The notes beneath the pieces were generated by a model. It did no database searches. It saw only the letters and a list, made by a program, of their open reading frames with translations, and was not told where the DNA came from. A stretch of 64,000 nt of DNA, taken from NCBI RefSeq assembly GCF_014195545.1, contig NZ_JACIBX010000006.1, forward strand, positions 124,001 to 188,000, given 5' to 3'. This document shows positions 54,901 to 63,080 of the stretch, piece by piece. Position numbers and translations under genes: made by a program. The stretch comes from Limimaricola variabilis (GTDB lineage Bacteria > Pseudomonadota > Alphaproteobacteria > Rhodobacterales > Rhodobacteraceae). The number at the start of each line of letters is the position of its first letter. Position 1 is the stretch's first letter.

Positions 54901-57497
54901 GGCGCGCCGTCGACCGCCCGCTGGCGGGCGAGGCGCGCCTCACCGCGCGTGGCTCCGCCGCGCTCGACGCCTCGACCTTCGACGTCACGCTCGATGGCCG
55001 GGCCACGAACCTGTCGACCGGCACGGCGCAGGCCGACGAGCTGTTCGGCGGCGCGCTCGCGCTGTCGGGCCGTGCCGCCCGCACCGGCCCCGAGGATCTG
55101 ACGGTCGAGAACCTGCGCGTGACCTCCGAGGGGACCAATCTCGCTGGCTCGGCGCTGATCGAGAATGGCGAGGGCAGCTTCGATCTCGACATCGACATCG
55201 ACGACCTCGCGCCCGTCGGCGTTCTGGCGGGCCGCCCGCTCGCGGGCTCGGTCGATCTCACCGCCTCCGGTTCCGCCAGCGCCGATCTCGCGCGCTTCGA
55301 CGTGACGCTCGACGGCACCGCCCGCGACGTCGCCACCGGCATCGACCAGCTCGACCCGCTGCTCGCGGGCGAGACCGTGCTCGATGCGCGCGTGATCCGG
55401 ACCGGCCCCCAGGATTTCGCCCTGCCCCGCTTCACGTTGGTCAACCCGCAGGTCCGCGCCATGGGCGAGGCGACGGTCGAGAACGGCCTGCCCACCGGAG
55501 ATTTCGACGTCCAGCTGACCGAGATCGCGCCCTTCGCGCCCGGCCTGTCGGGCCCGGCCACGCTGTCGGCCAACGCCTCGGGCGACGCATCGGGCGGCAT
55601 CGATTTCGACGTCACCGGCCGCGCACAGGGCACCGACATCGCCGCCACGGGTCGGGTCGCCCCCGAGGCGCAGGGGCGCGAGATCACCGCGCGGGTCAGC
55701 GCCGACGTCGCATCGCTTGCGCCGTTCTCGAACCTTGCCGGGCGGCCGCTGGGCGGCAGCCTCGACATCGACGCGGCAGGCACGGTCATGCCCGATCTGT
55801 CGCGCTTCGACGTGACCGTGAACGGCCAGGCCGCGAATCTCGATGTCGGGGTCGAGGCCGCCTCGCGTCTGCTCGCCGGCACCGGCACGATCGACGCGCG
55901 GCTCAGCCGCTCGGCCCCCGGCGAGATCGCGGTGCAGGATCTCGACCTGCGTTTCCCCGCCTTCTCCGTGCAGGCCGATGCCAGCGGATCGGGCGCCAAC
56001 CAGCGCGCCGATTTCAGCGCCCGGCTCAACGATATCGGTCTGTTCACCCCCGATTTCAGCGGCCCCGTCGCAGCGCAGGGCAGCGTCACCCGTGACGCCG
56101 GCGGCACGCTGGGCATCAACGCGACCGCAACCGGCCCGGGCGGCACCCGCGCCGACGTCGCGGGACGGTACCTGCCCGACGGCACGCTCGACCTCGACGT
56201 CACCGGGGAGGCGCAGCTCGGGCTCGTCAACGACCTGATCGAGCCGCGCCGGCTCGAGGGCACGGCACGCTTCGACCTCTCGGTCGAGGGCCCCCCCGCC
56301 CTCTCCTCGGTGCGCGGCACGATCTCGACCGCCGGTGCGGAGCTTTCGGTGCCGACCGTGGGCCTCACGGTGCAGAACATCGAGACCACGGTGAGGCTGA
56401 GCGGCGACCGCGCCGACCTCGCGCTCGCGGCGGCCTTGGAAAAGGGCGGACGGATCAACATCTCCGGCCCGGTGGCCCTCACCGGGGGCTTCGACGCCAA
56501 TCTGGTCATCGCGCTCGAGGATCTGGTGCTGCGCGACCCCGAGCTCTACGAGGCCACCGCGGATGGTCGACTGACCGTCACTGGCCCCCTGACCGGCGGC
56601 GCGCAGATCGCCGGGGTGGTCCAGCTCGGCGCGACCGAGATCCAGGTCCCCTCCTCGGGCATCGGCGCGCTCGGTGATCTGCCCGAGGTCCGCCATGTCG
56701 GCGCGCCGCAGGACGTGCAGCGGACCCTGGCCCGCGCCGGGTTGACCATCGCGGGCGTCGAGATCGGCGAAACCTCGGATGCCGACGGCCCGGCGGGCCC
56801 CGGATACGGCCTCGACGTGACGATCCGTGCGCCGTCGCGCATCTTCATCCGCGGCCGCGGCCTCGACGCCGAACTGGGCGGCGAGCTGGAGATCGGCGGC
56901 ACCACCAACCAGGTGATCCCGGTGGGCGAATTCGAACTGGTCCGGGGCCGGCTCGACATCCTGCAGCAGCGTTTCGAGCTCGACCAGGGCGGCGCCTATC
57001 TGCAGGGCGACTTCAGCCCCTTCATCCGGCTGGTGGCCACCACCGAGACCGCGACCGGCACACGGGTGCGGATCATCATCGAAGGCCCGGCCAGCGAACC
57101 GGAGGTGCGGTTCGAATCGACGCCGGACCTGCCGCAGGACGAGGTGCTGGCGCAGCTGATCTTCGGCCGCGACCTGTCCTCGATCTCGCCGCTGCAGGCG
57201 GTGCAACTCGCCGCGGCGGTGGGCACGCTCGCCGGGCGCGGCGGTGGCGGCTTGATCGACGATTTCCGCTCCGATACCGGGCTCGACGATCTCGACATCA
57301 CCACCGACGACGAGGGCAACGCCGCGGTGCGCGCGGGCAAGTACCTGTCCGACAACGTCTACACCGACATCACCGTCGGCACCGACAGCACCTCGATCAA
57401 CCTCAACCTCGACGTCACCGACGACATCACGGCGCAGGGTCAGGTTTCGAGCGATGGGGAAACCTCGCTCGGCATCTTCTTCGAGCGCGATTACTGA
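51924..57497 (+). CDS. tamB: Inner-membrane translocation and assembly protein TamB
   Basis: 1857 residues, longer than E. coli TamB (about 1260). A TTG start (AGGA 8 nt upstream) gives N-terminal signal/anchor MKQLSRAAAISIATVAPTML. The middle consists of AsmA/TamB-like beta repeats of about 110 residues, several nearly parallel (VTGIAQADPLL, LATGISQVDPLLEG, LSTGTAQADELFGG, VATGIDQLDPLLAG). The C-terminal DUF490 domain has FEGPASEPEVRF-like IEGPASEPEVRFESTPDLPQDEVLAQLIFGRD and ends ..LGIFFERDY. It forms a hydrophobic groove bridging the envelope to TamA. Coupled to tamA by overlap. Confidence 0.93.
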   Translation: MKQLSRAAAISIATVAPTMLPAQEEQAERDRGFLTGLIEDNLSGAGREVIITGFKGALSSAASIEVMTIADEDGVWLRAENLVLDWNRSALLRGRLEVEELSAELIELTRPPQAGPGEPPAAEATPFSLPELPVSIRLDELSVDRLVLGEAFLDEEVALSLQGSAQLADGEGEARLTAERLGDRAGRFELSGSYSNESRLLDLTLALEEAEGGIAARALDLPGRPSVALRVEGTGPIDDFDAAISLATAGQPRIDGRFALDRGEAPEGGPAPLAFSLDVNGDVTPLIAPDYADFFGSDVGLRVTGSRDESGALALSDLSIEAQALSLDGSARIGADGWPESFDLTGEIASDDGAPVTLPVAGGETRLGRASLALQFDASVGDQWVLDLTAQDFARPGLTIPQFTVQGGGVIVRESDAAPSLFTADVDYTARGLRFDDEGLAEALGEQIAGEIVLERDGEGPISIDRVTLAGPGIALNAQGTVAGSENGFETDTTLSLAAERLERFSELTGLDLAGAAGLEIDSTIRPLDGIFDLSLSGSTQDLALGIEPLDPYIDGTGDIAIEAARDETGTRIETLRIATPQMTATAQADITSGASTATFDIAVENAGLALDGVEGPARLTGTAERDAAGVSRADVVAELPNGRAEIDATQAAEADGGRITLDVNAALDDVAPFSTIAGRDLAGAASFTANGTVMPDASTFDLEIDARTTDLVTGIAQADPLLRGEVALSGRAIRSGPESFRVENLDLASPSLAATGRAELNGETALFDIEARSSDLTPLGEAIDRPLSGAVDLSAEGSIRTDLTEADITLDAAATDLVTGIAQADPLLQGRVEIAGHAVRSGADAFSVEDLVLSAPWIRASGDAALDGTTATFDIEADASDLAPLGAAFDRPISGAARITAQGSAETDLSGLDASFDAVTVDLATGISQVDPLLEGRVTLSGSATRTGPDSFAVQALRLDGPAVAAQGDATVTDGAAEFDLEIEARDLAAVGRAVDRPLAGEARLTARGSAALDASTFDVTLDGRATNLSTGTAQADELFGGALALSGRAARTGPEDLTVENLRVTSEGTNLAGSALIENGEGSFDLDIDIDDLAPVGVLAGRPLAGSVDLTASGSASADLARFDVTLDGTARDVATGIDQLDPLLAGETVLDARVIRTGPQDFALPRFTLVNPQVRAMGEATVENGLPTGDFDVQLTEIAPFAPGLSGPATLSANASGDASGGIDFDVTGRAQGTDIAATGRVAPEAQGREITARVSADVASLAPFSNLAGRPLGGSLDIDAAGTVMPDLSRFDVTVNGQAANLDVGVEAASRLLAGTGTIDARLSRSAPGEIAVQDLDLRFPAFSVQADASGSGANQRADFSARLNDIGLFTPDFSGPVAAQGSVTRDAGGTLGINATATGPGGTRADVAGRYLPDGTLDLDVTGEAQLGLVNDLIEPRRLEGTARFDLSVEGPPALSSVRGTISTAGAELSVPTVGLTVQNIETTVRLSGDRADLALAAALEKGGRINISGPVALTGGFDANLVIALEDLVLRDPELYEATADGRLTVTGPLTGGAQIAGVVQLGATEIQVPSSGIGALGDLPEVRHVGAPQDVQRTLARAGLTIAGVEIGETSDADGPAGPGYGLDVTIRAPSRIFIRGRGLDAELGGELEIGGTTNQVIPVGEFELVRGRLDILQQRFELDQGGAYLQGDFSPFIRLVATTETATGTRVRIIIEGPASEPEVRFESTPDLPQDEVLAQLIFGRDLSSISPLQAVQLAAAVGTLAGRGGGGLIDDFRSDTGLDDLDITTDDEGNAAVRAGKYLSDNVYTDITVGTDSTSINLNLDVTDDITAQGQVSSDGETSLGIFFERDY

Positions 57498-57508
57498 CGC
57501 GGCAGCTT

Positions 57509-57530
57509 CCCGCCGCGCGTGTGCGGCGGG
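57509..57530 (+). terminator. Hairpin after tamB
   Basis: CCCGCCGC (57509-57516) and GCGGCGGG (57523-57530) form an 8-bp stem with a 6-nt loop, 11 nt past the tamB stop. No T-tract; probable partial or rho-assisted terminator. Confidence 0.5.
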
Positions 57531-57590
57531 GCTCCCCGCGGTTTCGACTCTGGCCTATACATGCAGCAAGGCCCCGAGGAGGATCCGCCT

Positions 57591-58967
57591 GTGACCTTCG
57601 ATTCGCTCCGTGCCGCCACCCGTTTCGGTACCGGCCTGTCGCCGCAACTCCCGCCGCCCGACAGCGTCGCGGCGATGCTGCGGCCGCTGCGCGGACGCGA
57701 CGAGACCGCGCGCCGCCTGCCGATCGCCCCCTATGGCGAGATCCGTCCCAGCCTTGCCGAATGGAATGTCGTGGCGCGCGATTGGCGCAAGGCCCGCGGC
57801 ACCCCGCAGGAGGCGGCCGCGCGGACCGCCTTCGACAAGCTGCGCGCCGCCGCCCGGGCCGCCGCCTGGCACAATTTCACCAGCACGCTGGCGCGCGGGG
57901 TGATTGCCCCCGAGGGCGGCCTTCACGAGCGGCTGACCCGGTTCTGGGCCGACCACTTCACCGTCGGCAGCCGGACCATGCGCGACCGCCACCTCCTCAC
58001 CGCCTATGTGGAGGAAGCGATCCGCCCGCATGTCGCCGGGCGCTTCGAGGAGATGCTGGTCGCGGTCGTCACCCACCCGGTGATGCTGGCCTATCTCGAC
58101 CAGTCCCGCTCGGTCGGGCCGAACAGCGCCGCTGGCCGGCGTGGCGGCGGGCTCAACGAGAACCTTGCCCGCGAGCTGCTCGAGCTGCACACGATCGGCG
58201 CGGACGGCCCCTACGATCAGTTGGATGTGCGCGAGCTGGCCGAGCTTCTCACCGGTCTCGGCTACAATGATCAGCGCGGCATGGAATTCCGGCCGGAGCG
58301 GGCCGAGCCCGGCTCCGAGACCGTGCTCGGCGTCACCTTCCCGAACCGGGCGGGTTTCGACACGATCCGCGAGGCGCTGCGCATGCTGGCGCGCCATCCT
58401 GCCACCGCGGGCCACCTGGCGCGCAAGATCGCGGTGCATTTCGTCTCCGAAGACCCGGACCCGGCGCTGGTCGACGCGCTCGAAGCCGTCTGGCGCGACA
58501 GCGATGGCGACCTGCTGGCCGTCACCACCGCCCTGCTCGAGCATCCCGCCGCCTGGGAGGCGCCTCCCCGCAAAGTCAAGCCGCCCTTCGACTACGTGCA
58601 GTCGGCGCTGCGGGCGCTCGGCGTGCCGCCCGAGACGATCATGCGCCCCGAAACCGGCGAGACCCGGCGCCTGCTCCAGATCCCGCTGGCGCGGATGGGC
58701 CAGCGTTGGGAGCATCCGCCCGGACCGGAGGGCTGGCCCGAGGCGGCAGAGGCCTGGATCACCCCGCCCAATTTGGCGGAACGGATCGACTGGGCGATGC
58801 GTGCCCCGGCCGCACTGCTCCCCGAGCTACCCGATCCACGTGCCTTTGCACGGGTGGCGGTGGGCACCGCCATGCCCGAGCCGGTGGCCTTCGCCGCGCG
58901 CGCCGCGGAAAGCCGGGCGGAGGCGATCGGCCTCGTGCTGGCCAGCCCCGCATTCCAGAGGAGATGA
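57591..58967 (+). CDS. DUF1800 family protein
   Basis: 458 residues. Begins TFDSLRAATRFGTGLS; has RLTRFWADHFTV, VTHPVMLAYLDQSRSVGPNSAAGRRGGGLNENLARELLELHTIGA (the DUF1800 hallmark NENLARELLELHT.G), LTGLGYN and KIAVHFVSEDP. Function unknown; always next to a DUF1501 protein. No signal peptide is evident on this protein, unlike its partner. A GTG start after GAGGAGGATCCGCCT fits best; an ATG at 57561 is the alternative. Ends 4 nt before the DUF1501 gene. Confidence 0.88.
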   Translation: MTFDSLRAATRFGTGLSPQLPPPDSVAAMLRPLRGRDETARRLPIAPYGEIRPSLAEWNVVARDWRKARGTPQEAAARTAFDKLRAAARAAAWHNFTSTLARGVIAPEGGLHERLTRFWADHFTVGSRTMRDRHLLTAYVEEAIRPHVAGRFEEMLVAVVTHPVMLAYLDQSRSVGPNSAAGRRGGGLNENLARELLELHTIGADGPYDQLDVRELAELLTGLGYNDQRGMEFRPERAEPGSETVLGVTFPNRAGFDTIREALRMLARHPATAGHLARKIAVHFVSEDPDPALVDALEAVWRDSDGDLLAVTTALLEHPAAWEAPPRKVKPPFDYVQSALRALGVPPETIMRPETGETRRLLQIPLARMGQRWEHPPGPEGWPEAAEAWITPPNLAERIDWAMRAPAALLPELPDPRAFARVAVGTAMPEPVAFAARAAESRAEAIGLVLASPAFQRR

Positions 58968-58971
58968 CGCC

Positions 58972-60168
58972 ATGACCCGCATCGACAGGCGTTCCCTTCT
59001 GCGCGGCGGCCTGGCGCTGGGCTGCTCGGCGGCGGCGAGCCCGCTTCTGACACCGATGGCCTTTGCCAGCGCGCCTTGGGAGAACCGGCTGGTGGTGATC
59101 GTGCTGCGCGGCGCGATGGACGGGCTCGACGCGGTGCGACCGGCTGGCGATCCCGCGCTGGCGGGGCTGCGCCCGACGCTTGCGGCCAACCCCCGGGCCG
59201 GGGCGATCGACGCCGGGTACTTCGCGTTGCATCCGGCCTTCGACCGGCTGGCACCGATGTGGCGCCGGGGCGAATTCGGCGCGGTGCATGCCGTCTCTAC
59301 CCCCTATCGCGACCGGCGCAGCCATGTCGACGGACAGGACCTGCTCGAGGCGGGAACCGCCGGTCTCGACGGGCGCGAGGGCTGGCTCAACCGGCTGCTG
59401 CAGACGGTGCCCGGGATGGCCGCGGAAACCGCTTACGCCATCGGCCGCGAGGAGATGCTGATCCTCTCCGGCCGGGCCGCCGCCCAACGCTGGGCGCCGG
59501 ATACCCGGCTGCGGCTGAGCCCGCAGGGCCGGCGCCTGCTCGAAGGCATGGCGCATGACGACCCGCTGTTTCGGTCCGCATTGGGCCAGGCGATGGAGAT
59601 CGTCGACGATCTGGCGGCCGAGGATGCCCGCAGCGGGCCCGTCCTGCCCGGACCGGACGGTGCGCCGCTCAGGGGCGATCACGTGCGGCTCGCCGAATTC
59701 GCCGCCTCGCGGCTGGCGGGCGAGAGCCGGATCGCCAGCTTCTCGATCAATGGCTGGGACACGCATGACCGGCAGCAGGCACCGTTCGAACGGGCGCTGG
59801 TGCGGCTGGTCGACACGCTCCTGACGCTGGAGGCGGGGCTGGGTCCGGCATGGGACCGGACGGCGGTGCTCTGCGTGACCGAATTCGGCCGGACCGCCGC
59901 CGAGAACGGCACCGGTGGCACGGATCACGGCACCGGCGGCGCCATGCTCTTCGCAGGTGGCGCGCTGCGCGGCGGCCGGGTGCTGGGCGACTGGCCGGGG
60001 CTGGCCGAGGCCGATCTCTACGACCGGCGCGACCTGATGCCGACCCGCGACCTGCGCGCCCATGCGGGCTGGGCGATGCGGGGGCTGTTCGGCCTCGACC
60101 GGTCGGTGATCGAGGAGGCGGTCTTTCCCGGCCTCGACCTCGGCGCCGATCCCGGCCTGCTGCTCTGA
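58972..60168 (+). CDS. DUF1501 family Tat-exported protein
   Basis: 398 residues. The start MTRIDRRSLLRGGLALGCSA has a twin-arginine-like motif RRSLLRG before a hydrophobic stretch and AFA|SA-type cleavage. Core: LVVIVLRGAMDGLDAVRP, RRSHVDGQDLLEAGT, SFSINGWDTHDRQQAP, VLCVTEFGRTAAENGTGGTDHGTGGAMLFAGGALRGGRV. The alkaline-phosphatase-like DGLD, TEFGRT and DHG residues are the family signature, though hydrolase activity is unproven. SD GAGGAG lies 13 nt upstream. Partner of the DUF1800 protein. Confidence 0.88.
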   Translation: MTRIDRRSLLRGGLALGCSAAASPLLTPMAFASAPWENRLVVIVLRGAMDGLDAVRPAGDPALAGLRPTLAANPRAGAIDAGYFALHPAFDRLAPMWRRGEFGAVHAVSTPYRDRRSHVDGQDLLEAGTAGLDGREGWLNRLLQTVPGMAAETAYAIGREEMLILSGRAAAQRWAPDTRLRLSPQGRRLLEGMAHDDPLFRSALGQAMEIVDDLAAEDARSGPVLPGPDGAPLRGDHVRLAEFAASRLAGESRIASFSINGWDTHDRQQAPFERALVRLVDTLLTLEAGLGPAWDRTAVLCVTEFGRTAAENGTGGTDHGTGGAMLFAGGALRGGRVLGDWPGLAEADLYDRRDLMPTRDLRAHAGWAMRGLFGLDRSVIEEAVFPGLDLGADPGLLL

Positions 60169-60170
60169 TC

Positions 60171-60887
60171 TCAGATCGGGACCGGTACGGCGAGCCGGTC
60201 GTCGATGAGCGCGGCGAGGCGGGCGAGCGCCGGCTCCGGACTGCCGGTGCCGCGCGCCGCGTCGAGCGCCTCGGCGGCGTTGCGCAGCCCCTCGTCCCCG
60301 GCGCTGCGCGCCACGCCGCCCAGAAACTGCGCGACATAGGCGATGTCGCCGGCGCTGCGCCAGCCGCTGCGAAGCAGCTGCGCCGCCAGTGCGAGATCGT
60401 CGCGCAGCGCCACCGGGTCGGGGGCGACCTCCTCCTCCGGCAGGCAGCGCGGCCCGCCGGGCCGGCGCTCGGGCGGCAGATGCGCCAGCAGCGCCTGCTG
60501 GAACGCGCCGAGCCGGAGGATCGGCTTGGCGATGAAACCGTCGGCCCCCGCCTCTTTCGCCGGGGCGGCGCCGTCCGGATCGGCGGAGGTGGCCAGCAGC
60601 AGGTCGATACGAGGGCTGGCCTGCGCCAGCTCGACGATCAGCTCGATCCCAGAGCCGTCAGGCAGGCCAAGATCTGCGATCACCACGTCGGGGCGATAGA
60701 CCTTTAGGTGGCGCCGCGCATTGTGCAGGTTGTCGGCCCGGCGGATCCGCGCGCCCGAGCGCAGGCACATGAGCCGGACCGCCTCGCAGGCGAAGCGGCT
60801 GTCCTCGACGAGCAGCACGGTCAGGCCGAGCAACGGCCGGTCCGCGCTCGGCGCGGGGGCGGCGGGAAAGGACATGGTGATCGGCAT
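60171..60887 (-). CDS. Orphan response regulator with helical C-terminal domain
   Basis: 238 residues. The receiver domain (about 22-140) has LTVLLVEDSRFACEAVRLMCL, phospho-acceptor Asp in DVVIADLGLPDGSG, LLLATSADP and Lys in GFIAKPI. The C-terminal 90 residues (DPVALRDDLALAAQLLRSG, VAQFLGGVARSAGDEGLRNAAEAL, LARLAALIDDRL) are alpha-helical and contain no DNA-binding, GGDEF or kinase motif; the region resembles an Hpt-like bundle but lacks the phospho-His. AGGAGG precedes the ATG. No histidine kinase is adjacent. Confidence 0.82.
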   Translation of the reverse strand: MPITMSFPAAPAPSADRPLLGLTVLLVEDSRFACEAVRLMCLRSGARIRRADNLHNARRHLKVYRPDVVIADLGLPDGSGIELIVELAQASPRIDLLLATSADPDGAAPAKEAGADGFIAKPILRLGAFQQALLAHLPPERRPGGPRCLPEEEVAPDPVALRDDLALAAQLLRSGWRSAGDIAYVAQFLGGVARSAGDEGLRNAAEALDAARGTGSPEPALARLAALIDDRLAVPVPI

Positions 60888-61036
60888 ATGGCCTCCTGCG
60901 AGCAAGGGACCGACGCGGCCCGATGCAAGCAGTCTCGCGCCACGGGGTGAATCCGGTGTTAAGCCGCGACGATCCGCGCGGTTGCGCCGCAACGCCCGAG
61001 CCGCCATATCGCAACGAACCAGCAAGGAGCGCCTCG

Positions 61037-61441
61037 ATGATCGGTCGCCTGAACCACGTCGCCATCGCCGTCCCCGACCTCAAGGCCGCCGCCGCGCGCT
61101 ATGCCGGGGGGCTTGGCGCCGATGTCGGCGCGCCTATCGAGCTGCCCGAGCACGGGGTGCGAGTGATCTTCGTCACGCTGCCCAACACCAAGATCGAGCT
61201 GATGGAGCCGCTCGGCCCCGGCTCGCCGATCGCCGGTTTCCTCGAGAAGTCCCCTGCGGGCGGCATGCATCACGTCTGCTACGAGGTGGAGGACATCCTC
61301 GCCGCGCGCGACCGGCTCGTGGCCACGGGCGCGCGGGTGCTGGGCGACGGCACGCCCAAGACCGGCGCGCATGGCACGCCGGTGCTGTTCCTGCATCCCA
61401 AGGATTTCGACGGCTGCCTGATCGAGATCGAACAGGTCTGA
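61037..61441 (+). CDS. mce: Methylmalonyl-CoA epimerase
   Basis: 134 residues, vicinal-oxygen-chelate fold: GRLNHVAIAVPDLKAAAARY (metal His7), KIELMEPLG (Glu), GGMHHVCYEVEDI (His) and CLIEIEQV (Glu). It interconverts (S)- and (R)-methylmalonyl-CoA in propionate breakdown and the ethylmalonyl-CoA route. AAGGAG lies 8 nt before the ATG. Followed after 9 nt by the DUF1467 gene, the usual arrangement in Rhodobacterales. Confidence 0.95.
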   Translation: MIGRLNHVAIAVPDLKAAAARYAGGLGADVGAPIELPEHGVRVIFVTLPNTKIELMEPLGPGSPIAGFLEKSPAGGMHHVCYEVEDILAARDRLVATGARVLGDGTPKTGAHGTPVLFLHPKDFDGCLIEIEQV

Positions 61442-61450
61442 GGAGACGCC

Positions 61451-61750
61451 ATGACCATCACCGCCGCCTTCGTGCTCTTTGCCGTGACCTGGTTCATGGT
61501 GTTCTTCGTCGTGCTGCCGCTCAGGCTCGTCACCCAAGGCGACGCGGGCGAGACGCTGCCCGGCACTCATGCCTCGGCGCCCGCCGACTTTCGGCTGGGG
61601 CGCAAGGTGAAGATCACCACAATGTGGGCGGTGCCGATCTGGGCGGCGCTCTCGGCCTTCATCCTGTGGGGCGGCGTGACGGTGCGCGACATCGACGTGT
61701 TCGGTCGCATGGCACCGCTCAGCCCGGCCCCGGTCACCGCCGCCGAGTGA
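61451..61750 (+). CDS. DUF1467 family small membrane protein
   Basis: 99 residues with two membrane helices: TAAFVLFAVTWFMVFFVVLPL and MWAVPIWAALSAFILWGGV. The loop RLVTQGDAGETLPGTHASAPADFRLGRK is conserved in this family. Function unknown. SD GAGGAGACGCC before the ATG. Its end overlaps the 3' end of the convergent CysZ-like gene by 17 nt. Confidence 0.9.
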   Translation: MTITAAFVLFAVTWFMVFFVVLPLRLVTQGDAGETLPGTHASAPADFRLGRKVKITTMWAVPIWAALSAFILWGGVTVRDIDVFGRMAPLSPAPVTAAE

Positions 61751-62441
61751 CCTTTCGCCCCGAGAGGCGATGATAGAGATGGGTGAAGGTGGCCGCGCCC
61801 AGCACCGGCACCAGCAGGTTGACCACCGGCACCGTCAGCGGCACCGCCATCAGGCAGCCCGCCCCCCAGATCCGGAGCGGATGGCGCTTGCGCATCGCAC
61901 GCGCCCCCGCCCGCCCCTCGCGCCGCATCGCCGCGACCTGGAAGTATTCCCGGCCCAGCAGCCAGCCATTGACGCCGTAGAACAGGAACGGCGCCGCCGG
62001 CGGAAAGGCGAGGCTCGCGGCGAAGGCCGCGACGTTGACCAGCACCAGCACCGCCAGAAAGGCCACGGTATCGCGGATCTGGTCGGCGAGCGGCACCGGC
62101 CGCGCCGGCGGCAGGCCGGGATAATGCCGCGCCTCCACCGCCTCGGCCACGCTTTCGAGGAAGAAGCCGCTCATCATCGAGGCCACCGGCAGCATCAGGA
62201 AGACCGACAGCCCGAGCATCAGCAGCAGCGAACCCCAGCCCAGCGCATCGTCGATCCAGGCCACCTCGCCGATCAGCGGCAATGACACCGTGTCGGGCGC
62301 GAACAGGCCGACCAGCGCCAGCAGCCCGGCATAGAGCGCCACGAGCAGCAGCACTGACAGCCCGACGCCGAGCCAGAGCACACCGCGAAACCGCCGGTCG
62401 GTGAACTGCGCAAGCGCGCGCAGGACATCGGTCAGGATCAT
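61734..62441 (-). CDS. CysZ / EI24-domain membrane protein
   Basis: 235 residues, four to six membrane segments: VLWLGVGLSVLLLVALYAGLLALVGLFAP, LLMLGLSVFLMLPVASMMSGFFLESVAEAVEARHYPGLPPARPVPL (EI24 hallmark), VAFLAVLVLVNVAAFAASLAFPPAAPFLFYGVNGWLLGREYFQVAAMRR. In E. coli CysZ imports sulfate; for this alphaproteobacterial group that role is unproven. The ATG overlaps the nitroreductase stop (ATGA). Confidence 0.86.
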   Translation of the reverse strand: MILTDVLRALAQFTDRRFRGVLWLGVGLSVLLLVALYAGLLALVGLFAPDTVSLPLIGEVAWIDDALGWGSLLLMLGLSVFLMLPVASMMSGFFLESVAEAVEARHYPGLPPARPVPLADQIRDTVAFLAVLVLVNVAAFAASLAFPPAAPFLFYGVNGWLLGREYFQVAAMRREGRAGARAMRKRHPLRIWGAGCLMAVPLTVPVVNLLVPVLGAATFTHLYHRLSGRKVTRRR

Positions 62442-63016
62442 GCCGTGCGCCACTCCGTCAACGCCTCGACATCCGGGCGCGGACGCTCGGGCGCGGGCAC
62501 CGTCTCGGTGCCGATATGGATCAGGCCGGCGACGCTCTCGCCGTCGCGCAGGCCGAGCCCCTCGCGGCAGAACGCCTCGTCATGGCTGGCCCAGCCCGAG
62601 AGCCAGTTCGCGCCCCAGCCGGCAGCGAGGGCGGCGTTGAGCAGCGACAGGCAGACGCAGGCCGCGGAATAGGTCTGCTCGATCGCGGGGACCTTGTCGC
62701 TCGGCTTCGGCGCCGAGATCACGGCCACCACGAGATCGGCGTCGCGGAACTGCGCCACCGCCTTCTCGCGCTTGTCCTCCGCGATGCCGAGCGCCTCCGC
62801 CCGGGTCGGGACCAGTGCCGCGAGCCGCTCCAGCGCGGGCTTCTCCAGAACGATCAGCCGCCACGGCTCCAGCTTGCCGTGATCGGGCACCCGCAGCGCG
62901 GCGGTGAGGAGCGGGCGCAGCGCGTCGCGATCGGGAGCCGGGGCGCGCAGCGTCTTGGCCGGGCGGGAGCGGCGGTTGAGCAGGAAGTCGAGCGCCTGGG
63001 GGTTCGGATCGGGCAT
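62438..63016 (-). CDS. Nitroreductase family protein (YdjA-like)
   Basis: 192 residues. LDFLLNRRSRPAKTLRAPAP with the FMN-binding RRS, ALRVPDHGKLEPWRLIVLE, FRDADLVVAVIS, SAACVCLSLLNAALAAGWGANWLSGW and VAGLIHIGTETVPAPERPRPD. Short single-domain flavoprotein using NAD(P)H; natural substrate unknown. Precedes and overlaps the CysZ-like gene on the same strand; GGAGGCCCC precedes the start. Confidence 0.92.
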   Translation of the reverse strand: MPDPNPQALDFLLNRRSRPAKTLRAPAPDRDALRPLLTAALRVPDHGKLEPWRLIVLEKPALERLAALVPTRAEALGIAEDKREKAVAQFRDADLVVAVISAPKPSDKVPAIEQTYSAACVCLSLLNAALAAGWGANWLSGWASHDEAFCREGLGLRDGESVAGLIHIGTETVPAPERPRPDVEALTEWRTA

Positions 63017-63080
63017 GGGGCCTCCGCAGCAAGGGTCGCGCCCTTCCTGCCGCAGATCGCCGGTGAGGAAAAGCCGGGGG

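Noticed and set aside
51900..57206. An open frame of more than 1700 codons antisense to tamB
   Set aside because: tamB is clearly coding, with coupled start, repeats and DUF490 end. In high-GC genomes the opposite strand of a gene often stays open because stop codons are rare; the translation is low-complexity Arg/Gly/Ala/Asp with no family pattern.
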